From contig CAWJQP010000051.1 of NCBI GenBank assembly GCA_963844855.1, forward strand, positions 341,994-405,993: 64,000 bases of DNA, read 5' to 3'. Both the position numbers and the translations under genes were made by a program. Each line of letters begins with the position of its first letter. The stretch's first letter is position 1. Below the pieces are notes generated by a model. It ran no database searches. It was given only the letters and a program-made list of their open reading frames with translations, and was not told the DNA's origin. Positions 8,402-17,595 of this stretch are shown here, piece by piece. The stretch is from DASQDN01 sp963844855. GTDB taxonomy: Bacteria > Acidobacteriota > Terriglobia > Bryobacterales > Bryobacteraceae.

Positions 8402-10231
8402 CTACCAAGCTTGGGCGTTGCGGTAGCCGTAGGGATCAGCGCCCGCTTCGATTGCTCCATTCGGCAGGACGCGGATGATGATCGGGTATGCCCCACTATT
8501 CCAGCGGCTGCGGGTGGAAGTTTTGTGTCCCTTGTTGGTCAGCTCTGAGAAGACCGTTGGGGAAATCCGCTCATCAAGCAAAAGGTCGCCCCTGTTCATG
8601 GCGTGATTGTCGAAGCTCGATACCAAATGGCGTGTCTGGAATCGAGGGGCTTCGATGGCATTCTGCGCATTCATGCCGAATTCGACGACATCCAGAAAGA
8701 TCTGGAGCAGCGCCTGATCCTGATTGTCACCGCCCGGTGTCGAGAGTGTCATAGATGGCTTGCCGTCTTTCGTTACTAGCGTGGGACTAAGAGTCACTCG
8801 CGGCCGCTTGCCACCGGCAAGTTCGTTCGGATGTCCAGGAATGAGCAAAAAGCTCTGTGCCCGTTGCGTCAGAGGGATGCCCGTATCGCCAGCGATCACC
8901 GACGGCAGCCAGGCCCCTGAGGGCGTAGCTGAGAACATGACGCCATCCTTGTCGATCGCATTGATGCACGTTGTGTCGCGGGCCATCAACTCGTCATCAA
9001 TACGCGCGCGCGCCAAGTCGGCTACGGACGGATGTCGCGCCGGCTGTCCAGGTATTGTCCCAGGAAGAAAGTCAAGCGAGGCTTCCGGTAGAATTGCGCT
9101 ACGCCGGGCCGATCCGTATTCCTTCGACAGCAGAACATCGGCAGGCACTTTTGCAAACGCCGGATCACCATAGTACGTGTCGCGGTCGGCATACGCCAGT
9201 TTCATCGTCTCGACAAGCTTGTGAAGATAAGGTGTCGAATTGTGGCCTAGCGCGGACAAATTTTCCGGCTCCAACATATTCAGGGCCTCCAGTAAAACAG
9301 GTCCCTGACTCCAGAATCCGGGCTTGTATACCTTATAGCCGCGATACATCACACTCAGCGGCTCTTCCGGCTTGAGGCGAAATGAAGCCATGTCTTCGTA
9401 TCGCAACAGGCCGCCATTTGCTTTGCTAAACGCATCGATCTTATGCGCAATTTCGCCACGATAGAAATAATCACGCACCGCGTTGATCGCATCGCGTCTC
9501 GAAGCGCCGGATTTAAGCGCCCGCTGTTCGGCCGCAGCCATGGCGCGTAAAGTTCTCGCTAAGTCGGGTTGACGAAAAACGTCGCCAGGAATCGGCATCT
9601 GACCGGTTGGCGTAAATACAGTCTTGGAGCTGGGCCATAGCTCGAAGAAACGACGGCTGCGAACGATCGAGTTCGCGCGGGTTTCGTCGAGAGGCATACC
9701 ATCCGCCAGATCGATCGAAGGCGCGATCACGTCGAAGAACGACATAGTGCCGAACTCTTCCAGGGCAACCAGACCGCTCTCGACCATCCCGGGAACCAGC
9801 GCAGGCATCATACCGGCGACAGGAATAATTCCTTTCAGTCCGCCGGGTTCGAGCGCCAGTAATTCTCCAGCCAGAATGCGGCGGTTGCGGAACAACTCTG
9901 CTGATGCCATTTTGGGCATCGGACCTACACCCGCGATCGAGAAGACGCGGCCATCTTTCGTGCGGATGAGGATGGGTGATTCTCCGCCGAAGCCAAAATG
10001 TGAGAACTCGGAAACTGAGGCTGCAAACATCGCAGCTACACCGCCATCGACCGCGTTGCCGCCTTTATGAATGAGGCGCATGCCAGCTTCAGCGGCGTAG
10101 TCACTACCAGTCGCGACGGCGGCTCGCAAGCCACGGACGGACTGACGAGCGGGTCTTTCCCGCTTCGAATCGCGCTGTGCCAGGAGGAGGACGGCGGCGC
10201 CGAGAAGCAAAATAAGAAAGTTGCGCCGCAT
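8402..10231 (-). CDS. ggt: Gamma-glutamyltransferase
   Basis: This is an exported Ntn-hydrolase of 609 residues. It starts with a signal peptide (NFLILLLGAAVLLLA, residues 4-18). The GGT signatures follow: DYAAEAGMRLIHKGGNAVDG near residue 45, GGESPILI near 82, and the autoprocessing site DTTCINAIDKDG, where Thr420 should be the nucleophile freed at the small-subunit N-terminus. The small subunit retains NELAGGKRPR and STPGGDNQDQ. The family hydrolyses or transfers the gamma-glutamyl group of glutathione and related peptides in the periplasm. It lies upstream on the minus strand of the broken vapBC pair, with no sign of a shared operon. Confidence 0.93.
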   Translation of the reverse strand: MRRNFLILLLGAAVLLLAQRDSKRERPARQSVRGLRAAVATGSDYAAEAGMRLIHKGGNAVDGGVAAMFAASVSEFSHFGFGGESPILIRTKDGRVFSIAGVGPMPKMASAELFRNRRILAGELLALEPGGLKGIIPVAGMMPALVPGMVESGLVALEEFGTMSFFDVIAPSIDLADGMPLDETRANSIVRSRRFFELWPSSKTVFTPTGQMPIPGDVFRQPDLARTLRAMAAAEQRALKSGASRRDAINAVRDYFYRGEIAHKIDAFSKANGGLLRYEDMASFRLKPEEPLSVMYRGYKVYKPGFWSQGPVLLEALNMLEPENLSALGHNSTPYLHKLVETMKLAYADRDTYYGDPAFAKVPADVLLSKEYGSARRSAILPEASLDFLPGTIPGQPARHPSVADLARARIDDELMARDTTCINAIDKDGVMFSATPSGAWLPSVIAGDTGIPLTQRAQSFLLIPGHPNELAGGKRPRVTLSPTLVTKDGKPSMTLSTPGGDNQDQALLQIFLDVVEFGMNAQNAIEAPRFQTRHLVSSFDNHAMNRGDLLLDERISPTVFSELTNKGHKTSTRSRWNSGAYPIIIRVLPNGAIEAGADPYGYRNAQAW

Positions 10232-10256
10232 CTTCGCATTATAGGGGGAATTCCCG

Positions 10257-11585
10257 CTATAAAGGTAACGTCAAAAGAGCCTCGCACCCCGTAGACGTTT
10301 CGAGATTCCTCAGCGTGAGCGCGCCTCCGTGAGCTTCGGCGATCTGCCGGCTGAGGACCAGACCGATCCCCGAGCCGCCCGGCTTTGTTGTAAAGAACGG
10401 TACAAACAGGTTTGCCGTGTTCGCAAGACCCGGTCCTTCGTCGCGGACATAGACGGCCGCCTGGGGGCCGGAACGCGTCCAGCCCACGGTCACCGTACCG
10501 TTCGTTTCCAACGAAGCGTCTGCGGCGTTGCGAATCAGGTTGATCAGCAATTGGTCGAGTTGATCCGAATCCCCTCGAATTACTGTGGGTTCGCCGGGCT
10601 GAACGACAAGGGGTACCCTACTCTCAAGCGAGGAAACACGGCCGATCCATGCTGCAACGTCGACGGGGTCGAACCTAGGGCGCGGCAATTTCGCCAAGCG
10701 AGCATAGGATCCGAGGAAGCGGCTCAACCCCTCGCTACGTGTCGCGATGATTCCCAGTCCACGCACCATGTCGTCTTCCCAATCGTCGTCTCGGGGCGCA
10801 CGCCTCAGCAGTGTTGAAAGACTTGTCGCAATCGATTTTATCGGCGTGAGCGAGTTGTTTAACTCATGTCCGAGAACCCGCACCAATCGCTGCCAAGCCT
10901 GTAGTTCTTCTTCGCGCAGAGGCCTGGTGAGGTCGGTAATGACGAGTAACTGATGCGGTAACCCGCCTTCGCGAAAGTCGGAGCGGCTAACGCCCCAACG
11001 CCCGCTGGCGCCGCGAAAAGTGCGCTGCACTGTTTGTGAGCCTTCTCCGGTTAGAAACTCGGCCAAACCAATTTCAGATGCCGGCAGATTTGCGACTCGT
11101 TCGGAAGGAAGTCCGACCAGCCTCTCTCCCGCGCGATTGATGAGTTTAAGCTTGGCTTCATGATCGAAGGCGAAGATGCCTACATCGATCTCTTCCATCA
11201 CTTTTCGAAGGAGGGTTGTTGCTTCGAGAGCGCCGAGGCGTTGAGCGCGAAGGGTGGCGCCCATCGCATTCACCTGTTGCATGACTTCGCCCAGTGCGTC
11301 TTCGAACCGGGCGCCTCGCGCGCGAATGGAGTAGTCTCCTTCGCGCATTGCTTCGAGCAGATTGGCTAAAGTCCGGAGCGGGGAGGCAACCCGTTCCCGG
11401 GCGGCGCCGGCGAATCCAAGCCAACTACCGATGACGACGAGTCCGACGGTCCATTGAACTTTCGCCGGATAACTCTCTACATAAAGGATGATGAGGGCTG
11501 TCAGGACTGCAGGCAAACCGGCCGCAAGCGCCAGAATCTGTACCCGGCGTTCGTGTACCAGCGGCCTGATTCCGTGGCTTTTCAC
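10257..11585 (-). CDS. NtrY-like membrane sensor histidine kinase
   Basis: Two transmembrane helices (about residues 15-36 and 44-60) are followed by a HAMP-like linker, a PAS domain (about 125-215) and a histidine kinase core. The phospho-acceptor is His240 in RVLGHELNNSLTPIKS. The ATPase part has N-box LINLIRNAADAS, G1 DEGPGL and G2 GGSGIGLVLS. It overlaps the preceding sigma-54 response regulator gene by four bases (start 11585, regulator stop 11582), so the two are translationally coupled and form one two-component system. The periplasmic loop is very short, suggesting membrane or cytoplasmic sensing through PAS. Confidence 0.9.
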   Translation of the reverse strand: MKSHGIRPLVHERRVQILALAAGLPAVLTALIILYVESYPAKVQWTVGLVVIGSWLGFAGAARERVASPLRTLANLLEAMREGDYSIRARGARFEDALGEVMQQVNAMGATLRAQRLGALEATTLLRKVMEEIDVGIFAFDHEAKLKLINRAGERLVGLPSERVANLPASEIGLAEFLTGEGSQTVQRTFRGASGRWGVSRSDFREGGLPHQLLVITDLTRPLREEELQAWQRLVRVLGHELNNSLTPIKSIATSLSTLLRRAPRDDDWEDDMVRGLGIIATRSEGLSRFLGSYARLAKLPRPRFDPVDVAAWIGRVSSLESRVPLVVQPGEPTVIRGDSDQLDQLLINLIRNAADASLETNGTVTVGWTRSGPQAAVYVRDEGPGLANTANLFVPFFTTKPGGSGIGLVLSRQIAEAHGGALTLRNLETSTGCEALLTLPL

Positions 11586-12937
11586 AGGTTATAGCGTTGA
11601 AGCCGCCGGTAAAGGGCGCTGCGACTCAGACCAAGCGCATTTGCCGCATGACTGACATTGCCGTCATAACGAGCGAGTGCTTTCTTGATCAGAAAGGCTT
11701 CCACTTCTTCGAGACTCATGTCGTCGAGACGGCCCGATCCGGTGGACGACGATCGCAAAGCCAGATCCGCAAGACGCACCTGTGTATCCTGCGCCAACAG
11801 AACCGAACGCTCAACGACATGGTTCAATTCACGGACATTGCCCTGCCATGCGTTCTCAATAAGCGCCTGCATGGCGGCCTGATCGAAACCAAGCAGGCGC
11901 TTGCGATATCGCTGGGCGTATACGCTGAGGAAGTGCGATGCAAGCAGCGGAATGTCTTCCTTCCGGTCTCGTAACGGTGGAATGTGGATTTCGATCGTAT
12001 TCAGCCGAAACAACAGATCCTCACGAAATCGGTTATTCGCGACTTCCTCGGGAAGGTTCGCGTTCGTCGCTGAGATGATCCGTGCGTTCACCCTCTTGGT
12101 TTTCGACGAACCAACTCGTTCCATCTCCCCAATCTCCAGAACCCGGAGCAGCTTCGACTGCAAGTTGAAGGGCACGTTGGCGATTTCGTCGAGGAACAGC
12201 GTTCCCGTATCGGCGAGCTCAAAGCGTCCAACTCGATCGGCCTTTGCGTCTGTGAACGCGCCTTTCACGTGGCCGAACAGTTCGCTTTCGAAGATCCCTT
12301 CGGCCAGACCGCCTGCATTCACTGTGACGAGCGGCTTCGAGGCGCGTTCCGAGATCGCGTGCAAAGTCCGGGCAACAACTTCCTTGCCAGAACCCGGTTC
12401 TCCTGTGATGAGAACGTTTGCATCCGAGGGACCGACGCGGGAGATGAGCTGAAGCACCGGTTGCATCGATGGCGCTTCCGCGATCATCAGGGGCTTGCCC
12501 TCGACTCGGAGCAGTCGATTCTCGGCTTCGAGCCGCTGACCCTTTCGCAGGGCTTCGCTCAAGGCGAGTTGCGTTTTAACGATCGATACGAGTCGCGCGT
12601 TGTCCCACGGCTTCTGGACAAAGTCGCGTGCGCCACGACGCATTGCCTCGACTGCCAACTCGACGCTACCCCACGCCGTCATCACGATGATAGGAATTGT
12701 GGGGTCGGTTGCCTGGATCTTCCCAAGAAGATCCAAGCCTTCCTGACCGGAGGTCGTGTCACGCGTGTAGTTCAGATCCATGATCAACGCGTCGTAGTCT
12801 CGTGTTTCGAGCGCATGGATCACGGCAGTTGGTGAGGACACAGCCTCAGTCTGATAGCCCTCGGCCTTTAGCAGAAATCGCAGCGCCTCGAGAACGTCGG
12901 CCTGATCATCGGCGATCAGAATTCGTTTTCTATCCAT
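11582..12937 (-). CDS. NtrC-family sigma-54 response regulator
   Basis: Domains in order: receiver (residues 1-120; acidic pocket Asp10/Asp11, phospho-acceptor Asp54, KPW loop), AAA+ sigma-54 activation domain (about 150-380; Walker A GEPGSGKE, Walker B TLFLDEIAN) and a Fis-type helix-turn-helix at the C-terminus (GNVSHAANALGLSRSALYRR). The sigma-54 contact loop reads GAFTDA in place of canonical GAFTGA, a substitution known in part of this family. It is the first gene of a pair with the overlapping sensor kinase. Targets are unknown; sigma-54 promoters should be sought genome-wide. Confidence 0.92.
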   Translation of the reverse strand: MDRKRILIADDQADVLEALRFLLKAEGYQTEAVSSPTAVIHALETRDYDALIMDLNYTRDTTSGQEGLDLLGKIQATDPTIPIIVMTAWGSVELAVEAMRRGARDFVQKPWDNARLVSIVKTQLALSEALRKGQRLEAENRLLRVEGKPLMIAEAPSMQPVLQLISRVGPSDANVLITGEPGSGKEVVARTLHAISERASKPLVTVNAGGLAEGIFESELFGHVKGAFTDAKADRVGRFELADTGTLFLDEIANVPFNLQSKLLRVLEIGEMERVGSSKTKRVNARIISATNANLPEEVANNRFREDLLFRLNTIEIHIPPLRDRKEDIPLLASHFLSVYAQRYRKRLLGFDQAAMQALIENAWQGNVRELNHVVERSVLLAQDTQVRLADLALRSSSTGSGRLDDMSLEEVEAFLIKKALARYDGNVSHAANALGLSRSALYRRLQRYNL

Positions 12938-13065
12938 TCAAATCGATCCGCACGAGAAGTGAGCGCATTGGAGATTCCATAACATCTTCGCTTATTGCTG
13001 AAGTCCACTGCGCTCTCTCGAGCTGCTGCGCTGGGATGTTGGCGGTTAGCGACGGCGGCGTCACA

Positions 13066-14286
13066 CTACGCGGGTTTGAAGCTTTTCAACGCTTTTGCGA
13101 GAATCTTCACGCCGGCATCCACTTCCTTCTCGCCAATTATGTAGGGCGGGAGGAAGCGCAGGACGACATCATGAGTGCAGTTGATTAGCAGGCCCTGCGA
13201 CATGCAGTCGAGCACGATGTCCTTACCGGGCGCGGTGAGCTCCAGACCTAACATCAGTCCCTCACCTCGGACTTCTTTGATGATCTGGTGCTTACGGGCC
13301 AAATCATCGAGCTTCATCCGGAAGTAGCGACCGGTATCCCGCATCGACGGCATGATCTCCTGAAGGATGTCGAAGAATTCCAGGGCCACGCGGCAAGCGA
13401 TGACGTTACCGCCGAACGTGGACCCGTGCATGCCGGAGGAAATGGACTTTGCAGCTCGTTCGTTCGAAAGGATGGCGCCAAGGGGCAGGCCACATGAGAT
13501 CGGCTTCGCCATCACGGCAATGTCCGGCATGATCACGGGATCGAGCAACTGATAGGCGAAGTAGGTTCCCGGACGCCCGACGCCACATTGGATCTCGTCG
13601 AAGATCAGCAATGCATCGAAGCGGTCCGCCAGTTCCCGTGCCCGCCTGAGGAACTCTGTCGAAAGGGGATAGATTCCACCTTCGCCTTGTATCACCTCGA
13701 GTACGATAGCAGCGGTACGTTCCGATACAGTTTGCTCCAACGCGGTCACATCATTGGCATGGAGGAATTTAACTCCCGGAAGAAGAGGCTCAAAATCCTT
13801 CCGGTACTTATGTTGCCCTGTGATCGACAGCGCTCCCATAGTGCGTCCATGGAAAGAATTCTCGAGTGAGATGATCTCGTACTTCTCAGGAGATAAATGC
13901 GATCCGTGTGAGCGCGCCATCTTCAGGGCGCCCTCCATCGATTCCGTGCCTGAGTTGCTGAAAAATACGCGTTGCAATCCGCTCACCTCGGCGAGCCGCT
14001 TTGCGAGCGGACCTTGGAATTCGTGATAGTAAAGGTTCGAACTGTGCACCAGCTTGCCGGCCTGATCCTTGATCACTTTCGTGATTCGAGGATGCGCATG
14101 GCCGAGAGCATTGACACCGATCCCCGATATCAGGTCCAGGTATTTCTTGCCGGTCGTGTCCCAAAGGTACGGTCCTTTCCCGCGGCTCAACACGATCGGG
14201 TAGCGCGCGTAGTTTTGCAATAAGTACTCGCGCTCAAGATCGATAACGGAAGACACTTCTGGCTGCGTCGCGGTTAGGGTTTCCAT
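13066..14286 (-). CDS. argD: Acetylornithine/class III PLP aminotransferase
   Basis: This is a fold-type I, class III aminotransferase of 406 residues. It shows the phosphate-binding NSGTESMEGALKMAR (about 111-125), the cofactor Asp in LLIFDEIQCGVGRPG (about 227-240) and the PLP lysine Lys261 in MAKPISCGLPLG. The family makes N-acetylornithine (arginine) or succinyl-diaminopimelate (lysine). No other arginine gene is adjacent, so the exact substrate is inferred from similarity only. The AAGGAG directly abuts the ATG, leaving no usual spacing, and a DinB-like gene starts divergently only 26 bases away. Confidence 0.85.
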   Translation of the reverse strand: METLTATQPEVSSVIDLEREYLLQNYARYPIVLSRGKGPYLWDTTGKKYLDLISGIGVNALGHAHPRITKVIKDQAGKLVHSSNLYYHEFQGPLAKRLAEVSGLQRVFFSNSGTESMEGALKMARSHGSHLSPEKYEIISLENSFHGRTMGALSITGQHKYRKDFEPLLPGVKFLHANDVTALEQTVSERTAAIVLEVIQGEGGIYPLSTEFLRRARELADRFDALLIFDEIQCGVGRPGTYFAYQLLDPVIMPDIAVMAKPISCGLPLGAILSNERAAKSISSGMHGSTFGGNVIACRVALEFFDILQEIMPSMRDTGRYFRMKLDDLARKHQIIKEVRGEGLMLGLELTAPGKDIVLDCMSQGLLINCTHDVVLRFLPPYIIGEKEVDAGVKILAKALKSFKPA

Positions 14287-14312
14287 CTCCTTATCTTATA
14301 CTCGGAAGCGAT

Positions 14313-14819
14313 ATGGAGCGCCTTTTCATTGACTTCTCCGTTGATAAGCTTCGGCAGCTTGAGAGTCGGATTCAGCATTGCCTAACCCTGCTAATGCCTG
14401 AGCAAATTTGGTGGCGTGCCTCGGAGGAATCGAACTCCGTGGGAAATCTGGTTCTGCACTTGAGCGGAAATGTGCGTCAGTGGATCATTTCCTCGGTCGG
14501 TGGAGCGCCGGATCTGCGCCAACGTGACGGGGAATTCGCCGCGCGCGGGGGAATCCCTGTCGATCAACTGAGCAACGCGCTCCGGAACACGATAGACGAG
14601 GCCATACCGATCATCGCGAACCTTTCCCTCGAGAAACTCACAGCTACAGTGGTCGTACAGGGTTATAACAAATCAGTCGTGGAAGTCGTCTATCACGTAG
14701 TGGAGCATTTTTCGCTCCACGCGGGGCAAATTATGTACGCCACCAAGTTGCTCCAGAAAGTCGATCTCGGCTTTTACAGACATCTGCATGCGCCTACTCA
14801 TGGCGAAAAAATACCATAA
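14313..14819 (+). CDS. DinB-like protein (DUF1572 type)
   Basis: This is a four-helix-bundle protein of 168 residues. Metal-ligand-like histidines are in NLVLHLSGNV (about residue 50) and in VVYHVVEHFSLHAGQI near the C-terminus, the pattern of the DinB/YfiT superfamily. Members are metal-binding proteins, several acting as thiol-dependent transferases; the substrate here is unknown. A TATACT box at 14297-14302 lies so close to the ATG that the transcript may be leaderless. pcm follows 10 bases downstream on the same strand. Confidence 0.75.
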   Translation: MERLFIDFSVDKLRQLESRIQHCLTLLMPEQIWWRASEESNSVGNLVLHLSGNVRQWIISSVGGAPDLRQRDGEFAARGGIPVDQLSNALRNTIDEAIPIIANLSLEKLTATVVVQGYNKSVVEVVYHVVEHFSLHAGQIMYATKLLQKVDLGFYRHLHAPTHGEKIP

Positions 14820-14829
14820 GACAAGTTAA

Positions 14830-15441
14830 ATGCTTACAGCCGAACACATTGAACACCGTGGCATCCGGGATTCGGAAGTGCTGCGGGCGATGCGCTCGGT
14901 TCCAAGGCACGAGTTTGTTCCTGCGAATTTGATCGAAGCCGCTTATGAAGATCGTCCACTCGATATTGGTTATGGCGCGACTATTTCTCAGCCTTACATC
15001 GTGGCGGCCATGTCCCAGTTGCTCGAGTTGAACAAACGAAGCCGCGTCCTCGAGATTGGCACGGGGTCGGGGTATCAGTCGGCTATTCTCGCGGAATTAG
15101 CCGGAGTTGTGTATTCGATTGAGGTTGTCCCGCAATTGGCCGAGTCGGCGGCGCGCACGTTAGAACGCCACGGATACCACAATGTTTATGTTCGATGTGG
15201 CGATGGATATTTGGGCTGGCCCGAAGAGGCGCCGTTTGATCGCATCATATTGACGGCCGCGCCGATTGAAATTCCCCCAGCATTGATTAGGCAACTTGCC
15301 AGTGGCGGGCGACTAATCGCTCCCGTGGGAAGCGCAGCGAACCAACAACTCATTGAAGTAGTGAAATCCCGAGAGGGACGCATCCACCGGAGAATCGTGT
15401 TCCCTGTTTCCTTTGTTCCGATGATTCCCTCCCACAGCTAA
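14830..15441 (+). CDS. pcm: Protein-L-isoaspartate O-methyltransferase
   Basis: This SAM-dependent methyltransferase of 203 residues repairs isoaspartyl damage in aged proteins. Typical features are PRHEFVP and the GYGATISQPYIVA substrate region, then motif I VLEIGTGSGYQSAILAEL and the later FDRIILTAA strand. Length matches the family. It begins 10 bases after the DinB-like gene and is followed 24 bases later by an SDR gene, so the three are probably cotranscribed. Confidence 0.92.
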   Translation: MLTAEHIEHRGIRDSEVLRAMRSVPRHEFVPANLIEAAYEDRPLDIGYGATISQPYIVAAMSQLLELNKRSRVLEIGTGSGYQSAILAELAGVVYSIEVVPQLAESAARTLERHGYHNVYVRCGDGYLGWPEEAPFDRIILTAAPIEIPPALIRQLASGGRLIAPVGSAANQQLIEVVKSREGRIHRRIVFPVSFVPMIPSHS

Positions 15442-15465
15442 GACGACTGTTGCTACATTGGGCGC

Positions 15466-16203
15466 ATGCCTGATACCTCTCGTCTCAATGAACGTTTTCT
15501 AACCAGCAAGGTCGCTGTCGTAACCGGAGCTACAAAAGGCATCGGGAAAGCAGTCGCTGAGACGCTTGCCCGAGAAGGAGCCTCGGTCGCTATCTGTGGC
15601 CGATCGCAGACGGAAGTGGATGCGGTCTCCAAAGATCTGACAGCGAGTACAGGGTCGAGTGTGTCGGGGATCGCCGCAGATGTGCGGCAGCCTGACTCGG
15701 TTGCAACATTCTTTAAGTTTGTCGATGAGGCACTCGGTGGGTTGGACATCCTGGTAAACAATGCGGGGATCGGTATTTTTGCCCCGGTTGCCGAACTCGA
15801 CTTCGAAGATTGGAAGGCAACACTCGATACCAACCTGAGCGGGGTGTTTTACTGCTGCAAGGAAGGCATACCGAGGCTGATAAAACGAGGTGGCGGTTCC
15901 ATCATTAACATAAGCAGTCTGGCTGGGAAAAATCCCTTTTCTGGCGGAGGCGCTTATAACGCGTCGAAATTCGGATTAAATGGGTTCTCTGAGGCGATGA
16001 TGCTGGACCATCGAAGGGATAAAATCCGTGTCACGTATGTGATGCCCGGCAGTGTTGACACGGATTTCAGTGGTCGGTCCGAGCGCGCCAAATGGAAAAT
16101 GGACCCTCAAGACGTAGCGGACGTCGTTCTATCCGTGATTCGAATGCCGGAGCGAACAACCATAAGTCGCGTTGAGATGCGACCTTCCATACCACTTAAG
16201 TAA
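15466..16203 (+). CDS. Short-chain dehydrogenase/reductase
   Basis: This is a classical SDR of 245 residues with a Rossmann fold. The NAD(P) motif is TGATKGIG (residues 20-27), the NNAG motif is at about 98-101, and the catalytic Ser150/Ser151, Tyr164 and Lys168 are in place (YNASK). It most resembles FabG-like 3-oxoacyl reductases, but no fatty-acid synthesis genes are nearby, so the substrate is unassigned. ATG 15466 is the only good start. Confidence 0.88.
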   Translation: MPDTSRLNERFLTSKVAVVTGATKGIGKAVAETLAREGASVAICGRSQTEVDAVSKDLTASTGSSVSGIAADVRQPDSVATFFKFVDEALGGLDILVNNAGIGIFAPVAELDFEDWKATLDTNLSGVFYCCKEGIPRLIKRGGGSIINISSLAGKNPFSGGGAYNASKFGLNGFSEAMMLDHRRDKIRVTYVMPGSVDTDFSGRSERAKWKMDPQDVADVVLSVIRMPERTTISRVEMRPSIPLK

Positions 16204-16333
16204 GGTGTACATCGTCTCGTTTCGAGTACCCAAAAGCGTCTAAACTGCGTCAAAATGTTTGGCGCACAAGTTGCTAGATACTGTGCCGGAGAGTTCGGAA
16301 AACGGTTCGCTTTCGGAAGAGGGAGAAACGAAA

Positions 16334-17518
16334 ATGGTTCAGCTAAATGTTGCATTAGATCCTACGAGGACCGGGCGCGATGCAGAATCGCTAGATCAGG
16401 CGCTTCGTCGAAATATCGTTGGCCAGGACGAAGCGATTCAGCAGATCGTAAATATCTATCAGATGAACCTCACCGGGATGAGCGCGCCGGGCCGTCCGAT
16501 CGGCAACTTCCTTTTTTTGGGGCCGACCGGAAGCGGTAAAACGCGCATTGTGGAAGCAACCGCAGAAGCGCTCGTGAAGAACCCCCGTTCCGTCATCAAG
16601 ATCGATTGCGCTGAATTCCAGCACAGCCACGAGATTGCGAAGCTCATCGGGTCGCCTCCCGGCTACCTCGGTCATCGGGAAACCCATCCGTTGCTCAGCC
16701 AGGAAGTGTTGAATCAGTACCATACCGATACGGTGAAAATCAGCTTCGTGCTGTTCGACGAGATCGAGAAAGCAAGCGACGCGCTTTGGAACCTGCTCCT
16801 CGGCATTCTTGATAAAGCTACTCTCACGCTTGGCGATAACCGCAAGGTGGATTTCTCCCGAGCCATGATCTTCATGACAAGTAACTTGGGCGCGACGGAA
16901 ATGAACTCCTTGATGGCTCCTAAGTTGGGTTTTGGCGTCACGAGGGACTCGGCCAAAGATGCTGCGTGCCGGTCGGACGAAAAGATGAATGAAAAGGTGG
17001 CCAGAACCGGTGTCGAGGCTGCGCGCCGGAAATTTACGCCTGAATTCATCAACCGCCTCGATAAGATTGTGGTTTTCCGTCCGCTCGGTGAATCGGAGCT
17101 GCGGAAGATTCTGGACATCGAATTGAATATGGTCCAGCAGCGCATTTTCAACGCGTCGCCAGACCGGGCATTCATTTTCCATGTCACCGAATCGGGCAAG
17201 GCCCATCTATTGCGTGAAGGAATCGACCCTAAGTACGGGGCACGACATCTGAAACGCGCCATCGAGAAGTTGCTCGTCCAGCCGTTATCAAATCTGATTG
17301 CTACTGATCAGATCAAGAGCGGCGACTGGATCCGAGTCGATTTCGATGCGGATTGTGGCGAGCTGGTCTTCTTGAAGGAAGCCGAAGGACTGCCGATTCA
17401 CACGATGGCGGAGTTGGTCGACAACTCCGTTACGTTGCCAGTGCACGCACTGAGCAACGGAGCGATATTCGAAGCAGGCCGTACTCAATCTACGGCGCGC
17501 GGATCAAAGCGCGGATAG
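16334..17518 (+). CDS. Stand-alone ClpB/ClpA D2-like AAA+ ATPase
   Basis: The protein is about 394 residues and consists of a single AAA+ module like the second ATPase domain of Clp/Hsp100 unfoldases, with the D2-small domain. It has Walker A GPTGSGKT, pore loop GSPPGYLG, Walker B FVLFDEIEKA, sensor 1 IFMTSNLG and sensor 2 GARHLKRAIEKLL. The N-domain, D1 and middle coiled coil of ClpB are absent, and no IGF/IGL loop for ClpP docking is evident. I chose ATG 16334 because AGAGGGAG lies just upstream; a TTG at 16259 would add 25 residues of poor quality. A strong terminator follows. It probably acts as a remodelling ATPase; its partner is unknown. Confidence 0.85.
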   Translation: MVQLNVALDPTRTGRDAESLDQALRRNIVGQDEAIQQIVNIYQMNLTGMSAPGRPIGNFLFLGPTGSGKTRIVEATAEALVKNPRSVIKIDCAEFQHSHEIAKLIGSPPGYLGHRETHPLLSQEVLNQYHTDTVKISFVLFDEIEKASDALWNLLLGILDKATLTLGDNRKVDFSRAMIFMTSNLGATEMNSLMAPKLGFGVTRDSAKDAACRSDEKMNEKVARTGVEAARRKFTPEFINRLDKIVVFRPLGESELRKILDIELNMVQQRIFNASPDRAFIFHVTESGKAHLLREGIDPKYGARHLKRAIEKLLVQPLSNLIATDQIKSGDWIRVDFDADCGELVFLKEAEGLPIHTMAELVDNSVTLPVHALSNGAIFEAGRTQSTARGSKRG

Positions 17519-17562
17519 ACAAAGCGCGTTCACGACACGCGAGCCTTTTTCATAACTAAGAC

Positions 17563-17595
17563 GCCCGGAGATCTTCTCCGGGCTTTCTTTTATTT
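17563..17595 (+). terminator. Rho-independent terminator after the AAA+ gene
   Basis: GCCCGGAG (17563-17570), loop ATCTT, and CTCCGGGC (17576-17583) form a perfect 8-bp GC-rich stem followed by TTTCTTTTATTT. It ends the DinB-pcm-SDR-AAA+ plus-strand stretch. Confidence 0.88.
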
